NCBI GenBank assembly: GCA_023374045.1
Contig: CM041779.1
Span: 144,213,485-144,277,484 of the forward strand
Reading direction: 5' to 3'
Source: Limonium bicolor
Taxonomy: Eukaryota > Streptophyta > Magnoliopsida > Caryophyllales > Plumbaginaceae
DNA length: 64,000 nt
Part shown: piece after piece, positions 45,281 through 57,800 of the stretch
How the letters are laid out: each line of letters starts with the position of its first letter
Position numbering within the stretch: the first letter of the stretch is position 1
The notes under the pieces: generated by a model
Databases searched by the model: none
What the model saw: the letters and a program-made list of their open reading frames with translations, nothing else
What the model was told of the DNA's origin: nothing
Made by a program: the position numbers and the translations under genes

Positions 45281-46376
45281 TTATGGGATTTATACTTACT
45301 CATTTATACTTGCCTAATACCAAAGCCATACATTCCTCCTCCTTACAATTCCAAATTCGTTATTCAAGGTTTTCTCCTTTCCATACCATACCAATGTACA
45401 ATAATTACTCCAATCCATATTACTATCAACCATCCGGTTCCTCATTACAAAATTTATACATACATACAGTGCAAAGCTATCCCCAAAGCAATGTAATACA
45501 CATTACAATCCCGCAGGCACTCAGGTCATCTCGACACAGGACTCCTCTATGTCCTGCTGCCCTTGGAATAATACAACATGCTACACTACTATCTTCTCCG
45601 GTATAAACTTCCAATAAGTCCTCAATCTCCAGTCTAAGGAAAATTCCTTTACAACTACTAATTAGAAATTTTCTACAACACACAACTCCAAATTCCAATT
45701 TATATTCATTACTTCTATCATATGAGTGATTCTTGTGACCACTTGAGGGGAGCTTCAAGAATCATTCGACCCTGATGTGATCAGCATCAGTGTTTGAACT
45801 ATCTCTCCACCCCAATTTGTGTTTGGTTTCCCTTGATCTAATCAGGATCAAGTTCGACTTCCCACATCATTTTCAAACAACAAATAATTTGATTAGTTGT
45901 ATTTTATATCTTTTTACTCTTCTTAGTCATAGTTACAAATTCACACATCTCCAAGGGATGGAATTCAGTCCATCGATCATCCTCACTCTACTTCCCAACT
46001 ACTTTACTCCGAGATTCAATACCTAAGTGCTAATTTCATCAACCTTCGTTACTTTCATCCATTACTCCCATCATCTCAAATAATCTAACTAAGAATTACA
46101 ATACTTATGAAATTCAGTCATCCTCGATTTACTTCCAATGACTTACCTACGAAACACTACTAATGGGCTACATTCCTCTACTACTCTTAATCAGTTCGTA
46201 CTATTTCTTTAAGGGCTACAATACTTGTGGAGCTCCGTCCACTACTCCTTCTCCTCTTTACTAGTACACTTACACTGGGGTTACCAGATAGGTATACTAC
46301 TCATCCTAGGGTATTTGCATCTCTCGTGCCTAATTACCACGATTACTACATGAATGAGTACGTATGTTTATTTAAC
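45281..46376 (-). other. Element F interior, left part
   Basis: No coding recognised. Matches the reverse complement of D 35880-37060 in patches (for example GATGTGATCAGCATCAGTG near 45773 and the D block near 36360). Interrupted at 46376 by E; TTAAC at 46372-46376 is the target duplication. Confidence 0.7.
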
Positions 46377-46868
46377 TGTTATACCCAAAATTTACCCCCC
46401 CCCCCCCCGAAGAGAGTCTCTACTAATAGGCTAGTAGCAAGGGTTCCCAGTTCGATCGGCACATTTCAGAGTACTAGGACAGCTTAGTCATCTCCAGGGG
46501 CATTTTCGTAATTTTTCAAGGCTCCTAAGCCCCCTATAGGCTTTCTCTCTCCTCCAAATAAGGGTCAATCAATTCAAAATGCTTTGAAATTTTAACCCAT
46601 TATAGAGGATGACATCTGAGGCATAATGGCGTTGGAATTTTGATTTTTCGAATTTCCAATAATTTTCTAGCAATTTCTGATTGAATCTGACGAAAATTGA
46701 ATTTAAAAATATTCCAATATCCAAAAATTCGATTCCACTTTAGAAAATTCAGAAATATCATCCTTTACCCATGTTAAAATTTCATAATCAAATTCCTTTT
46801 GGAAGCCCTTGAGCTAAAACGTCGGTAAATCTCAGTTTTTACCGGATTTTTCTATCTTTAAGGAAGCC

Positions 46869-46877
46869 TATATAAGG
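46869..46877 (+). promoter_or_regulatory. TATA box of element E
   Basis: TATATAAGG, followed about 30-60 bp later by ATCAGAACCTCAAGAACCC and a CT-rich leader. The same sequence is at 53603-53611 in the right LTR. Confidence 0.65.
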
Positions 46878-47182
46878 AACCTTATCCCATGATCAAATCA
46901 GAACCTCAAGAACCCTAGACTCTCAAAGAAGGCAGCCGTCTCTCTCTCTCCACGTTTTTGAACTCCAGAGCCACAATCAAAACACCGAAATCTCACCAAA
47001 ATCAACACCAAACATATTTTTCAACTCCCACAACATCATCAAACATCAACCAACCACCTCCAAAACGTGAAGAACACCTTCAATATCAACACAACCAGAA
47101 GCTCGGGTCGAACACAATCCAGAACCGGCACCATCGGAGCCTCCGAAGAATCCCGACGTGAAGAATCCTCTTGAATTCGAAG

Positions 47183-47383
47183 GTAAAACAGGTTACAATT
47201 CTACTTTTCTAATTCCCCATGACCTTATTAACTCTCTGTCAAATTTGGGCTCAAACTAACCTTTTTACGCTTCTGTATTGCTGTTTGTTTAAGCTTCTGT
47301 CCAATAACTTGTTTACCAAGTTTCGTGCTAATTCGAATTCAAATTGAGAACTTTCAATCACTAATGTCTTGTACATCTTTCAG
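47183..47383 (+). other. Intron-like segment in E LTR leader
   Basis: GAATTCGAAG / GTAAAACAGG ... ACATCTTTCAG / GCTACAC, about 201 bp, T-rich, with CTAAT upstream of the acceptor. Conserved in the right LTR (53921-54123). Inferred from splice-site sequence only. Confidence 0.5.
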
Positions 47384-47439
47384 GCTACACACCCATAAAA
47401 TTTGAGCCAAAAACACCTTCGGGAACAGCCTCAACGCCG

Positions 47440-47695
47440 CCGTCCGAGGGCGGTCCGCACCCCACGGACGTCATGTCCGGGTCCCGACTCCCTGTCCGTA
47501 AGCCTGGACGCCCACGGACGGCGGCGGGATTTTAAAAATTCAAAATTTAGGTTTTCAAATAATGTCCGGGCCCACGGACAGCCTGTCCGTGCCCCGGACT
47601 TTGCAATTTTTTGTTTTCCTTTAATTTCGACTCCTCTGTATAATTAGGTTAACTGGGGTCCGTGGTCTCGGACATGGGGTCCGTGGCTACGGACG
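47440..47695. repeat. GTCCGG/CGGAC block in E 5' LTR
   Basis: Many GTCCG and CGGAC words in about 250 bp. The strongest structure is the 16-17 bp stem at 47564-47599. In the right LTR the same stem (54304-54340) pairs 16 of 17 positions around a 3-nt loop. Confidence 0.92.
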
Positions 47696-48122
47696 TAAGG
47701 AAAATTTGACCTAATTCTGCCTCCAAAACCCTAGTTTAGGTAGCTTTTAATTTCACTTTAATTTTCTGTCAAAAAATGCTAAAAACACAAAAAAACAGAA
47801 GCTCGCACACTTAGGTTAAAACGACCCGTAATAAGCCGTAAATAAACCAAGTAGAGAAAAAATGACCTAGGAAGGGTAATGAAAGTAATTGAACCCTAAT
47901 TAAGTCGAATATCAAGCCCCCGAACCCGAACTCTCCTTTCCTAATTTGTTCTAGGTAAAAATTAGGTGGCGACTCATAATAGGTTCCAGTGAGCTAGCTT
48001 AGGTTTTATAATTATTGTTTTATGACATAGTTATTATCTTAGGTTATAAGTGGACCTAAAACCCGACTAGATCCCAATCATTTAATAACATAGGATAGGG
48101 TTTAAAATCGAGGCTCACAGAC

Positions 48123-48140
48123 TGGCGACTCTGCTGGGGA
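48123..48140 (+). promoter_or_regulatory. Primer binding site, tRNA-Arg type (element E)
   Basis: TGGCGACTCTGCTGGGGA, three bases after the 5' LTR; the primer form of Tat/Ogre/Retand elements. Confidence 0.85.
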
Positions 48141-49335
48141 GAAACTCTTAATTTTAACTTGTTTAATTTTAAGAAAGAGGGCTTAACTCGAAAATGTTTA
48201 TTTATGGCTTTATTAGTTTGTTTGTTTACTTTTGTGCGCACTTTAATTTTCTGCACCTTTGCGTCATGTGAGAGCGAGGGTCCATGCAAACCGATTTTAC
48301 CCCGGGGACCCGTTGAGGTCCCCTGTCAGGGACTCACACACTTTTAGGTGTGTGAATAAGTGGGGAAAAGAGGAGGGTGTCGTCTAACCACACCCCCTAA
48401 TACCTAGGCTTTAGCCCCAAGCATTTTCCTGACAGTATCCTTACCTAGCCCATTGTTTGGTCAGTCAAAGACCGACCGTAGACGCACCCTTCAGGTGATG
48501 TGAAAAAAGTGGGAAGCCAAAGAGAATAGCGTGCAAGCCCTATTCCTTTGAGGTGACCTGGGCCCATGCCCTAAGCACCTCTCCGGATCGATCCATACCC
48601 GGTTCGATTTAACGTCTAGTGAGGACATGTTTGAATTTGTGTGGGCCTGTCTGCTTGTATGATCGGCCCATTACCCAGCCTAGAGATTGATAGGAACTTC
48701 TCCTACATTAACTTAGCCCAACCCGAATTGGCGGCTCTACTTGTTTGTGGCCCAGAGGCCCTGTTTGGTTTGATATGTGAAACATTCGGGCTTCGGCCCA
48801 AAAGCTTAGACTTAGGTGATTTCCCTTCTGGCCCAATTTGAATTATCCAATTAGTTCTAGGCCCAAAAAAAAGAAAATCCACCTGAACTTGAATAACCCA
48901 CAAGTTCTGAAAATAAAATCTTTTTCTGCTTAGCAACCATCTCCTCTGGCCCAAAGAAAGTTAGGCCCATTTGTGATTTAGGACCATTCCAGCCCATGTG
49001 CTTTACCCCTGGCCCAAACACATTCCGGCCCAAGGGCTCATCCTAGACTAGGTAGACTTCTTATTCGGGCCCTAGCCCCAAACCCTAGATCTAGGTGTCT
49101 CCTCTCAGGCCAATCAAGCCATCTGTTTAGATTTCAGTCCAAGTTCCAGTCCATAGTCTGAAGATACTCCAGCCAGACACGTAATTCTCTGGGTATCCTG
49201 GCCCACTTGCTTTCAGCCTAAGTTTGTTTCGATCTATCTTGTGAAGCGTCATGTTTCAGCCCACTTCCTTTTGTTAGCTAATAATGGACACCTTGGACAC
49301 AGGTAGACTCAAGTCCTAAGTGCGGTCCAATCGAT
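48141..49335 (+). other. Element E 5' untranslated interior
   Basis: No coding recognised. Rich in GGCCCA/TGGGCC words (48640-49060). Confidence 0.6.
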
Positions 49336-49569
49336 ATGGAAGCCCAGCTCGCAATTTTGGAACAAAAGCACATGGCCACCATTGAAGCCATGGAGGAGAG
49401 GCATAGTGCTGCCATGGACGCCGTGGAATCTAACTACGTTGCTGTTATCGAAGAGTTGAAAGCAAAGGCTCTTTCCCTCGAGTCCGAACGTCAAGCTCGG
49501 GATGAGTTGGTGGACAGGCTTCTCAGCACCCTTTATGACTGCATTGAAGTTGGCTCCATTAGGGTCTGA
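49336..49569 (+). CDS. Coiled-coil frame at start of E gag region
   Basis: A 77-codon frame beginning MEAQLAILEQKHMATIEAME, then ERHSAAMDAVESNYVAVIEE and LKAKALSLESERQARDELVD. Heptad spacing of L, I, M, A and V and the many E/K residues indicate a coiled coil, as seen at the N-terminus of some Tat-lineage Gag proteins. It stops at TGA 49567-49569, well before the zinc-knuckle remnant at 49888, so it is either a short separate protein or the broken start of gag. No homologue is recognised by name. Confidence 0.45.
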   Translation: MEAQLAILEQKHMATIEAMEERHSAAMDAVESNYVAVIEELKAKALSLESERQARDELVDRLLSTLYDCIEVGSIRV

Positions 49570-49789
49570 GGATCGGAGGAGAATGTCAAAGAAATTGCTA
49601 CAGAACTCAGGAAAGTGATCAGACAACCAGGAGCAGCAACTTGCATCCAAAGCTGCACCCGTAAGAGAACCAGGGAACATGAGGAGGGCAGTGATCGACA
49701 GTCAAGAGGACCTGGTTGGAGCGTTGGGACAGTAGAACCATCCCGACGGAGTTCTCGATAGAGAGAGTTTACAGACATCGGCCGAACAC

Positions 49790-49980
49790 CAAGACAAGCA
49801 CTTGAGGAGCTTCGAGGAAGATATCCGATGCAACCGCTCGCCCTGAGGCCAGGAACTACTCATTTGGGGAAGGATCTTAATCAATTTTGTCACTTCCATC
49901 AGCTGCCCGGTCACGACACTGACCACTGCAGGCCCTACAACACAGAATCCAGGACTTGATCGACCAGGGGCTCCAATTAT
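49790..49980 (+). pseudogene. Element E gag zinc knuckle remnant
   Basis: Frame reads FCHFHQLPGHDTDHC, i.e. C-x2-H-x4-H-x4-C (49888-49929), then a frame change and QHRIQDLIDQGL. CxFHxxxGHxTxxC followed by L..xIxxLIxxG is the Gag C-terminus of the Tat lineage. Nothing of protease or later domains follows. Confidence 0.75.
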
Positions 49981-51640
49981 AAGAAAGTGGTGGAGAGCGC
50001 AGAGCACGCGTGCCCAAGCATCATCAGAAATGTTGTTTTTTCTCATTAAATGTGTTTCTTTTCTTTGATTAGTCGTCTTTCAACTTTTGTAGTAGTTAGT
50101 TTCCCTGATCATTTTTGGTAGTTTTCCCGAGTTTGTAATTTCCAACTTTATTTTTCGTTGAATAAAACATAGTTCCATTTTCATAATTTTTGTACAAAGC
50201 ATCATTCATTAATTCGAAAAAACTTAAAAAAAGGAGCACTATGTCTTTCAAGGATCACGAAGTAATCATTTTCTGACTATGCAATGGAACGACTTGTCTC
50301 TTGTTTCTAAAAATTTGAACAGGCCTAACCAAACACCACAACTCACCCCATAATATCCAAACAACCCTCAATAAGGTTCAAGGCCCACATCTATCAAACT
50401 GTTGTCACAAACCCCAAATCAATACTGGGGGCAATCCGAGTTTAGAATCATTGTCTTCGAATCTTTCGGTTAAGCGTGTGAACTAGTCTCTGAGTGAAAT
50501 TCACAAGAGTGTCTTGAGCGGAAAAACCATGAGTGAACGAGCGTGTCATTTTTACACGACTCCGGTGAAACCACATTCAAAGGTAAGGTAAACAGCATAA
50601 CTCCGACCGAAGGAGATAATTTGTAAATTTACTCTTAGACCTGCGAAAAGTAACAAAGAGCGGATACACAACTATCAAGAATGACGAAGCACCTAGGTAC
50701 AACACCACGTAACCAAAAGCTTGTGAACCCTGACATTAAACCCTAGGCACCCCCGCTGAGCCTTTCATATATTCCTTTTCGATATTATGAACTCCACAAA
50801 ATAACCCAGCCAACGATGAATGTCCGACCCGGTGACCAAAGGACGCGAGGAGTCCGACTCTCAGATAACGTTCTCATCAGTCCAAAGAAGCGACGCCGCT
50901 ATCAGCATGACAAAGTGATCCGCAAATGGTCCCAGAGTGACACAGGATCCAAAAAGCTCACATCAAAAGCTCTCGAAGCCCAAAACCGGGAAAACACAGA
51001 ACCCCGAAGGCAAAGTCAAGAAAGGATAAAGAAAAAAAGGAAAACCTGAAGTGCCTCGAAGAGATCCAAATGACAAAGAGAAGAGAAATGGTGTAAAGGA
51101 CAACTTCAAAGGTCCAGGTCCAGAAGCTCGAAAACAACGTTAACACGAAGTAGCTAGACGACTTCAAGACAAGGAAGATGAATCTGAGAGAAGACACAAG
51201 TTGTAGCTTTGGTCACCCATTTAAGCTCCACATACCTCAAATATCCCTCCGTGATCCCGTCGTCTTTCATCACACCCTACGGCCACGTTATAAGCTTTAA
51301 AGACTTCTGACTTGATAGTTGTGTGTCCAATCACGTGAAAGTAACAGATCGAATGCGTAAATTCATCAAATATCAAATTCAATGGTCTAGAAGTTACGAC
51401 CGTGAGTGAGAAACGAGTGTAGACACCAAACACGTTGAGTGTAGGTTAGGAAGCACCAAATCAGAACATAAGCTTTGACCCTGTGAGGACGAGACTCGTT
51501 CGCACGTTTGATCAAAGAAAATACTGGGGGCAATCGATCGGACGATCGATTGCCATGAACTCTAGCTCATATTGTCTTAAGGGAAAATATTGGGGGCAAT
51601 TGTTGGTTCCAACAATTGCTATGACAACACCAATTGGAAC
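49981..51640 (+). other. Element E interior, degenerate
   Basis: No domain recognised. A basic 77-codon frame (50816-51049, RRYQHDKVIRKW...RIKKKRKT) is unassigned. Polypurine-like TACTGGGGGCAATC occurs at about 50427 and 51522, with a variant at about 51588. Confidence 0.5.
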
Positions 51641-51677
51641 CCAAAGCTTAAACATCATCACCACAATCCCACCACAG

Positions 51678-52995
51678 GCACACATAAGCCCTTACCACCA
51701 CATCAAACACCTCAGGCCCACATAAGCCCTTACCTTCACTTCATACACCACACAAGCCCAATAAGCCCTTACCTCCACACCTCCACTACACAGGCCCACA
51801 TAAGCCCTTACCTGCACATCAAACACCACGGGCCCACATAAGACCTTACCTTCACATCATACACCATACCCCACCGGCGGCATGTTCATCTCGTAGGAGA
51901 TAAATTACAAGTCCGAAGTCTATAGTTAGGAAATGATAATTTCACTTTCCTTTTCGCTAAACGGAATTTTCTTCAAACACCGCCACGTTTGGCACCTCTT
52001 TCAATAATTTCTTGTCTTGAACAACTTTCCTTTAAACACTTCGGTATCATAAACCTCATCATGGCCACATTTGGCACACTTTTTAGTAATGTAGTGCTTT
52101 GGACATTTTTGACCCTTAACATTGCCATGTTTGGCACATTTTCCAACGATTTCTTGTTCAGGACAAGTTTCCTACATACACTTTGATTGTATTTTGACAT
52201 GCACATCATCATTGCCACGTTTGGCACTTTCATAATCAACTTTCATCATGATCATTTGCATAAAGTTTACCGTGCATCCATCCGTACAACCGCCTCATCA
52301 TAGGCCAGAGATACAGATTCTCGCCCCGAAGATACAGATTCTTCAGAGATACAGATTCTCACCACCCGATCAGAGATACAGATTCTCAGCCGAAGGTACA
52401 GATTCTTCAGAGATATAGATTCTCAGCCGAAGATACAGATTCTTCAGAGATACAGATTCTCAGATTCTCAGCCGAAGATACAGATTCTTCAGGGATACAG
52501 ATTCTCAGCCGAAGGTACAGATTCTTCAGAGATGCAGATTCTCAGCCAAAGATTCAGATTCACCAGAATAGATGAACTCAACCTCAGGCTCGTCATGAAC
52601 CCAATTTCCTACCATTCCACTTAGGCACCCATAGGTCCTACTTTACATTCGTCAATTTAGGCACACATCACATCGATCTCATTACATCTCTACTTCAGGT
52701 TCCCGACACCTTATAATGCTCGGCGTATTCCAGGTTCCCGACACCTTATAATGCTCGGCGTATCCCATTTAATCTCAGGTTCCCGACACCTTATAATGCT
52801 TGGCGTATTCCATTCAATCTCATGTTCCCGACACCTTAGAATGCTCGGCGTACTTCATTCCTTAAAGGTAGTCAACGCCTTAGAATAGCTTGACATCATA
52901 TCATCCTCATAGTTAGTCAATGCCTTAGAATCGCTTGACATCCCTTCCACTTTACTCATAGGTAGTCAGCGCCTTAGAACAGCTCGACACAACTT
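51678..52995 (+). repeat. Five successive minisatellites in E
   Basis: (1) 51678-51868, about five units of GGCCCACATAAGCCCTTACC. (2) 51975-52230, four units of GCCACGTTTGGCAC spaced 67-85 bp. (3) 52308-52565, GATACAGATTCT repeated with alternating CAGCCGAA and TCAGA linkers. (4) 52695-52855, four units of GGTTCCCGACACCTTATAAT. (5) 52867-52995, three units of AGTCAACGCCTTAGAATAGC. All lie between the gag remnant and the polypurine tract. Confidence 0.92.
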
Positions 52996-53092
52996 GTCGG
53001 ATTTCAATTTCATGTGGGGTCTTTTCAGATCCAAAATTTTGGGGTATCACTCAAGCATCAACTAGCCCTTTCATTTCCATTACAAAGTCTAG

Positions 53093-53108
53093 TTGACGGG
53101 GGGCAATC
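53093..53108 (+). promoter_or_regulatory. Polypurine tract of element E
   Basis: TTGACGGGGGGCAATC, directly before the 3' LTR. Confidence 0.85.
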
Positions 53109-54864
53109 TGTTATACCCAAAATTTCACCCCCCCCCGGAAGAGAGTCTCTACTAATAGGCTAGTAGCAAGGGTTCCCAGTTCGATCGGCACATTTCAGAG
53201 TACTAGGGACAGCTTAGTCATCTCCAGGGGCATTTTCGTAATTTTTCAAGGCTCCTAAGCCCCCGATAGGCTTTCTCTCTCCTCCAAATAAGGGTCAAAT
53301 CAATTCAAAATGCTTTGAAATTTTAACCCATGATAGAGGATGACATCTGAGGCATAATGGCGTTGGAATTTTGATTTTTCGAATTTCCAATAATTTTCTA
53401 GCAATTTCTGATTGAATCTGACGAGAAATTGAATTTAAAAATATTCCAATATCCAAAAAATTCGATTCCACTTTAGAAAATTCAGAAATATCATCCTTTA
53501 CCCATGTGTAAAATTTCATAATCAAATTCCTTTTGGAAGCCCTTGAGCTAAAACGTCGGTAAATCTCAGTTTTTACCGGATTTTTCTATCTTTAAGGAAG
53601 CCTATATAAGGAACCTTATCCCATGATCAAATCAGAACCTCAAGAACCCTAGACTCTCAAAGAAGGCAGCCGTCTCTCTCTCTCCACGTTTTTGAACTCC
53701 AGAGCCACAATCAACACCGAAATCTCACCAAAATCACACAAAAACATATTTTTCAACTCCCACAACATCATCAATCATCAAACATCAACCAAACCACCTC
53801 CAAAACGTGAAGAAAACCTTCAACAATCACAACCAGAAGCTCGGGTCGAACACAATCCAGAACCGGCACCATCGGAGCCTCCGAAGAATCCCGACGTGAA
53901 GAATCCTCTTGAATTTGAAGGTAAAACAGGTTACAATTCTACTTTTCTAATTCCCCACAACCTTATTAACTCTCTGTCAAATTTTGGGTTCAAACTAACC
54001 TTTTTACGCTTCTGTATTGCTGTTTGTTTAAGCATCTGTCCAATAACTTGTTTACCAAGTTTCGTGCTTAATTCGAATTCAAATTGAGAACTTTCAATCA
54101 CTAATGTCTTGTACATCTTTCAGGCTACACACCCATAAAATTTGAGCCAAAACACCTTCGGGAACAGCCTCAACGCCGCCCTCCGAGGGCGGTCCGCACC
54201 CACGGACGTCATGTCCGGGTCCCGGACTCCCTGTCCGTAAGCCCGGACGCCCACGGACGGCGGCGGGATTTTAAAAAATTCAAAATTTAGGTTTTCAAAT
54301 AATGTCCGGGCCCACGGACAGCCTGTCCGTGGCCCCGGACTTTGCAATTTTTTGTTTTCCTTTATTTTGACTCCTCTGTATAATTAGGTTAACTGGGGTC
54401 CGTGGTCTCGGACATGGGGTCCGTGGCTACGGACGTAAGGAAAATTTGACCTAATTCTACCTCCGAAACCCTAGTTTAGGTAGCTTTTAATTTCACTTTA
54501 ATTTTCTGTCAAAAAATGCTAAAACACAAAAAAAAACAGAAGCTCACGCACTTAGGTTAAAACGATCCGTAATAAGCCGTAAATAAACCAAGTAGAGAAA
54601 AAACGACCTAGGAAGGGTAATGAAAGTAATTGAACCCTAATTAAGTCGAATATCAAGCCCCCGAACCCGAACCCTCCTTTCCTAATTTGATCTAGGTAAA
54701 AATTAGGTGGCGACTCATAATAGGTTCCAGTGAGCTAGCTTAGGTTTTAATAATTATTGTTTTATGACATAGTTATTAATCTTAGGTTATAAGTGGACCT
54801 AAAACCCGACTAGATCCCAATCAATTTAATCAACATAGGATAGGGTTTAAAATCGAGGCTCACA
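53109..54864 (+). repeat. Element E 3' LTR
   Basis: 1756 bp, near-identical to 46377-48119. TATA at 53603, intron-like segment 53921-54123, hairpin block 54175-54435. Confidence 0.93.
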
Positions 54865-54869
54865 TTAAC

Positions 54870-57800
54870 ATAGGTACTAATTATCAATTCGATTCTCATT
54901 TGTGTTATGCACATTATAGTTTATGTGTTTTATTCATGAAGTTTACATTAAGCGGTTTTCGCTCTACCCCCCTTCAAAGGGATTACGCCCACGTAATCTA
55001 CCATATGTTATTATTATTGAACATTGGTTACTTAGTTCGGGCTCTCTGAAGCATTTAGCTTCACTACGGTCTACTATATAATGTACTTTGGTCAAAGGGT
55101 CTTAACCATGCTAATGGTTTAGTCCTTGGACCAAGAATTCCTATATGAGTTTATTTAACTCATAACCAATTCGGTTCTAGCCTATTAGGCTTCAAGGCAT
55201 TGATAGCCATTCTCTCATACTTACTAGGTGTATTAAACTTCCTAGCTAGGGCCCACTAGCTTCTGCTGCGCGACCCTGATTACTTAGATTATTCGCTCTT
55301 CTTGTTATCCTTAACGTACTACACATCACCTTTTTATCCCTCTATTGTGGAAATAAGGTTTATTAAGCAAATGTGGTATTCTTTTACCGTGCTCAACTCA
55401 ATGAGTTTTAGATTGTAACCAGCTCTCTGGTAATCTATTATACATACTATTCGTACTCCCACGATTATTCACTAAGTTCCTCCGACTTATTGTCGGGCGA
55501 GGTTAAGTCACTACTTAGTTGTAGTGCTTCCTCTGTTGTCAATAGCTTCTAGATTATACTAGTTCTTCTGGTTCAGTACAAGTGTTCTTTACTTGTATGA
55601 CCTTGCATTTTCTATGCGCCGGTCCTAGTGACTTTCTTCAGTCTTCTTTCACCTTTTATTCCAATGGAATTCACATCTTATGATTGTTAGTGTGCTTTAC
55701 ACTCCTCGTGCTTCTTTGGCCTTAGGCCGCACGGTTTGTTGCTAAGCTTGCTTAACTGGCTTATGCCATGTTCGTTGGTGAAAAGAAGGGTCTACTACGA
55801 TTTACATTCTCTATATTCCTAGCTATCCCATTAGATCATTACTGCGCAAGTGCAATACCAAAACACTCAGTCATACAGAGTGCAGAGGCGTAAACACTTG
55901 GCAGTAAATCACTTATGTGATAGGAAGAATATTTCTGCCCGTCTTCTCATACTTATACTCCGTGTCATTAACTACTTACTTCCTCATAGTGGTCGCTTGT
56001 TGCGCACCGTCTTCCTACTCATTATACAACATCGTTTTTATGGTCTCCGTTACTGTGGTAGCTTTACTTAACATATTGCCATTGCCGTTGGCCCATTTCC
56101 TTATGGCATGAACACTGAGGGTTTCCTCTGTTCGTGTGTATGACGGTTGTCGTAGCATACCGCGATGTTATTATCTTCCCCATGTGGAGATGTTTTATTT
56201 CCAATTAGGTTTCATGTGTAGGTTGGCTTACCTCACATTATTTCATAATTTGTAATACAATTTACCAAGTATCTTGGTTGATAAGCTCTCTTGAGGGTTG
56301 GTCATTCATGGTGTGCAATGTGTATTCACATTGATTGTTTTGACAATTACTGTCTCCCAGTGCTGAGCATTGGTTATAGGCTCTAGCTGTGTAGTTTTAC
56401 TTTGTATACATCACCAGGACATCCCAAGAAACTTCAAGGTTTTCTGGTCCCGTTCTCTAATTGGAGGGTAATTCATCACTGATAAGTGAAGGTTCTTGTT
56501 GACAAGGTTTACTCTGTTAGTATTCATACCATGGTTCACCATATGCTTGGTTGCGTATGGAGTATACTTGCTCCTTCAAGTCTCTATGCTCTTTAAGCGT
56601 TGTGCTTTTATAGTCCAAAGCCTCTTGTAGGCGTAGTGGTTTGGAAATATCATTTTCTTGTTCTATTGTCTCTTGGCAATAACTACATGCGCAAGTTTGT
56701 TGTTACTGTTGGTGGAAGCCTTTTCTAAGGGTTCACATCTTCACCACATTGGTGGTCTTCGGCTAACGATGGGTACCTTCCCTTGGGTTCCTCGTAGTGT
56801 CCAAGTATGGACTAGGCCATTGTTGGCATTATTACGATTCTTATGCCTCTGTGCTACCATTGCTACAGAAGGCATGAAAAGCAATTTAAAGCTTCGTCAA
56901 CTGTATACTAGAGTGATGCTCTAGTGACAGTGACATTGAGACAGCCATTACTCCACGCCACTCATAATGTTGAGTTCAAATTGGGTGATTCAATTGTCGA
57001 TATGCTTATCGTAAGAAGCAATATTCTGCAAGTCTTGTTATTAAATAGAGTGGGTTTTGCAACCGTTTAAGTTATATAGCGTACTTGGTTTATGGCTTTT
57101 GAGCCTTATTGCTGCAAGCTATGCTCTTTGCAAGCCGCTTATACATGTTTGCACTCCTTGTATACCCATAGGTTGGAGGTATTACTGGGCTCCATGGCAA
57201 GTCGTGGCATCACGCTTCCATTCATTGGAGGCCCTTTAGGCAATCTGGTGTTAATCAGTGCCTTCTGGTAATTCAGGGTATTTCCTGTAAAGTGAAATCC
57301 CTTCGGTGTCCCAACCGAGTGTTCGTTCTAGCTCCCGTGCTCTTATCATAACGCTTTGTTCGACCGCTATTAGCTCAGACACCCTTCAAGGATTGCTCCT
57401 AGTGTTGTTGGTTACACCACGTTACTTTTGGCTAATGTTTATGATATGTTGTGTCTACTATACCGCCTTGTGGTATTGTATTTGAGTTATTCCCTTTAGG
57501 GTTACAACGTCTCCCGTTCTTGGGTAGACTGTTTATACCTTCTCCTAGTGCTTAAGACTAGGTTCAATATTCTCTTCAATGATGGATTATACTTCATGGT
57601 AATCATGTGATTGCTCTTGGGAGCTCTGTCCCGTTGTTATGCATCGTTGTGTTCACATTAGGCATTTGCCTTACTGTGTTTAGGCTGGGTATCCCTTCCA
57701 GCTGTCATGTATTTGTTTAAAATCTTTGAGACATATCCATTGTCTATACTTATCAGTCTATGCTCTTTGCATTTCCTAATCCTCATTCCTTATCTTCAGA

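Larger units (their letters stand above)
46377..48119 (+). repeat. Element E 5' LTR
   Basis: 1743 bp. Starts with a C-run after TGTTATACCCAAAATTT; TATA box at 46869-46877; CT-rich leader; an intron-like segment 47183-47383; then the GTCC/GGAC-rich block 47440-47695. Confidence 0.93.
46377..54864 (+). mobile_element. Element E: Tat-like non-autonomous gypsy element
   Basis: TSD TTAAC at 46372-46376 and 54865-54869. LTRs 46377-48119 and 53109-54864 (TGTTATACCC...GGCTCACA). The primer site TGGCGACTCTGCTGGGG is of the tRNA-Arg type used by Tat/Ogre elements, and the polypurine tract is GACGGGGGGCAATC. The 5-kb interior retains gag pieces only, then a cluster of minisatellites. No protease, reverse transcriptase or integrase is present. 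Confidence 0.93.

Noticed and set aside
49309..49778. Minus-strand frames opposite the E coiled-coil frame
   Set aside because: Shadows of the plus-strand gag region.
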